DNA of 64,000 nt from NCBI GenBank assembly GCA_024711125.1, contig JANJTM010000043.1, positions 30,455 to 94,454 of the forward strand, given 5' to 3'. A program made the translations under genes and the position numbers. The stretch comes from Rhodothermales bacterium (GTDB lineage Bacteria > Bacteroidota > Rhodothermia > Rhodothermales > UBA10348). The notes beneath the pieces are model-generated. The model had not been told where the DNA came from and did no database searches. It was given only the letters and a program-made list of their open reading frames with translations. Positions 64,000 through 64,000 of this stretch are shown here, piece after piece; position 1 is the stretch's first letter; each line of letters starts with the position of its first letter.

Positions 64000-64000
64000 G

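Overview
The window is 64 kb of very GC-rich bacterial chromosome, densely coding, with no insertion sequence, prophage, CRISPR array or rRNA. Several independent marks place it in the Bacteroidota/Rhodothermota group, most likely a Rhodothermales-like lineage. The principal sigma factor is short (279 aa) and lacks region 1.1. Promoters for rpsT and a tRNA gene have the form TTG-N21-TAnnTTTG. Three exported proteins end in type IX secretion (T9SS) C-terminal sorting domains. The ATP synthase operon follows a bactofilin gene, lacks atpD and atpC, and encodes an a subunit with a long N-terminal extension. The taxonomic placement is an inference.

Layout. Positions 1-11 kb hold an amino-acid catabolism block: glutamate dehydrogenase (cut by the window edge), alanine dehydrogenase, hutU-hutH-hutI and a one-domain asparaginase. 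It also holds trmH-like, yceH, a secreted metallopeptidase and ftsX. Positions 11-14 kb hold a cyclase-like lipoprotein, an ATP-grasp ligase and a lysine 2,3-aminomutase-like radical SAM enzyme whose key substrate-binding Asp is Gln. Positions 14-23 kb on the minus strand hold two giant T9SS cargo proteins of about 1,490 aa that share a repeated module of about 235 aa. Positions 23.5-26.7 kb hold a membrane sensor-like protein, phosphopentomutase and two tandem bacterial-microcompartment vertex proteins (BMC-P). Positions 26.7-34.7 kb hold pcm, the c-di-AMP synthase cdaA, folP, a GH3-family protein, rpoD, an RqcH-like NFACT protein and uppP. Positions 34.8-43 kb hold an NtrC-type regulator, an EcsC-like protein, der, a solitary nuoI, holA, and an ECF sigma / cyclophilin / anti-sigma-like set. 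Positions 43-53.7 kb hold tRNA-Val(CAC), a DUF599 protein, a cytidylate-kinase-like protein, bioD, a translationally coupled run ending in lysS, a soluble multi-PAS histidine kinase and queG. Positions 53.7-63.8 kb hold an OmpA-like protein, rpsT, an M23 peptidase, bactofilin, the F-type ATP synthase genes atpZ-atpI-like-B-E-F-H-A-G, and a DedA protein. The right edge holds a class II (Ser-type) tRNA-like gene with an unexpected GAT anticodon and a very strong hairpin.

How the genes work together. The left block deaminates glutamate, alanine and histidine, feeding carbon and nitrogen to central metabolism. The ATP synthase and NuoI are pieces of energy conservation whose partners lie elsewhere. 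UppP, FtsX, M23 peptidase, bactofilin and the OmpA-like protein concern the cell envelope. The least explained parts are the BMC-P pair beside deoB, the aminomutase/ATP-grasp pair, the shared modules of the giant secreted proteins, and the odd tRNA.
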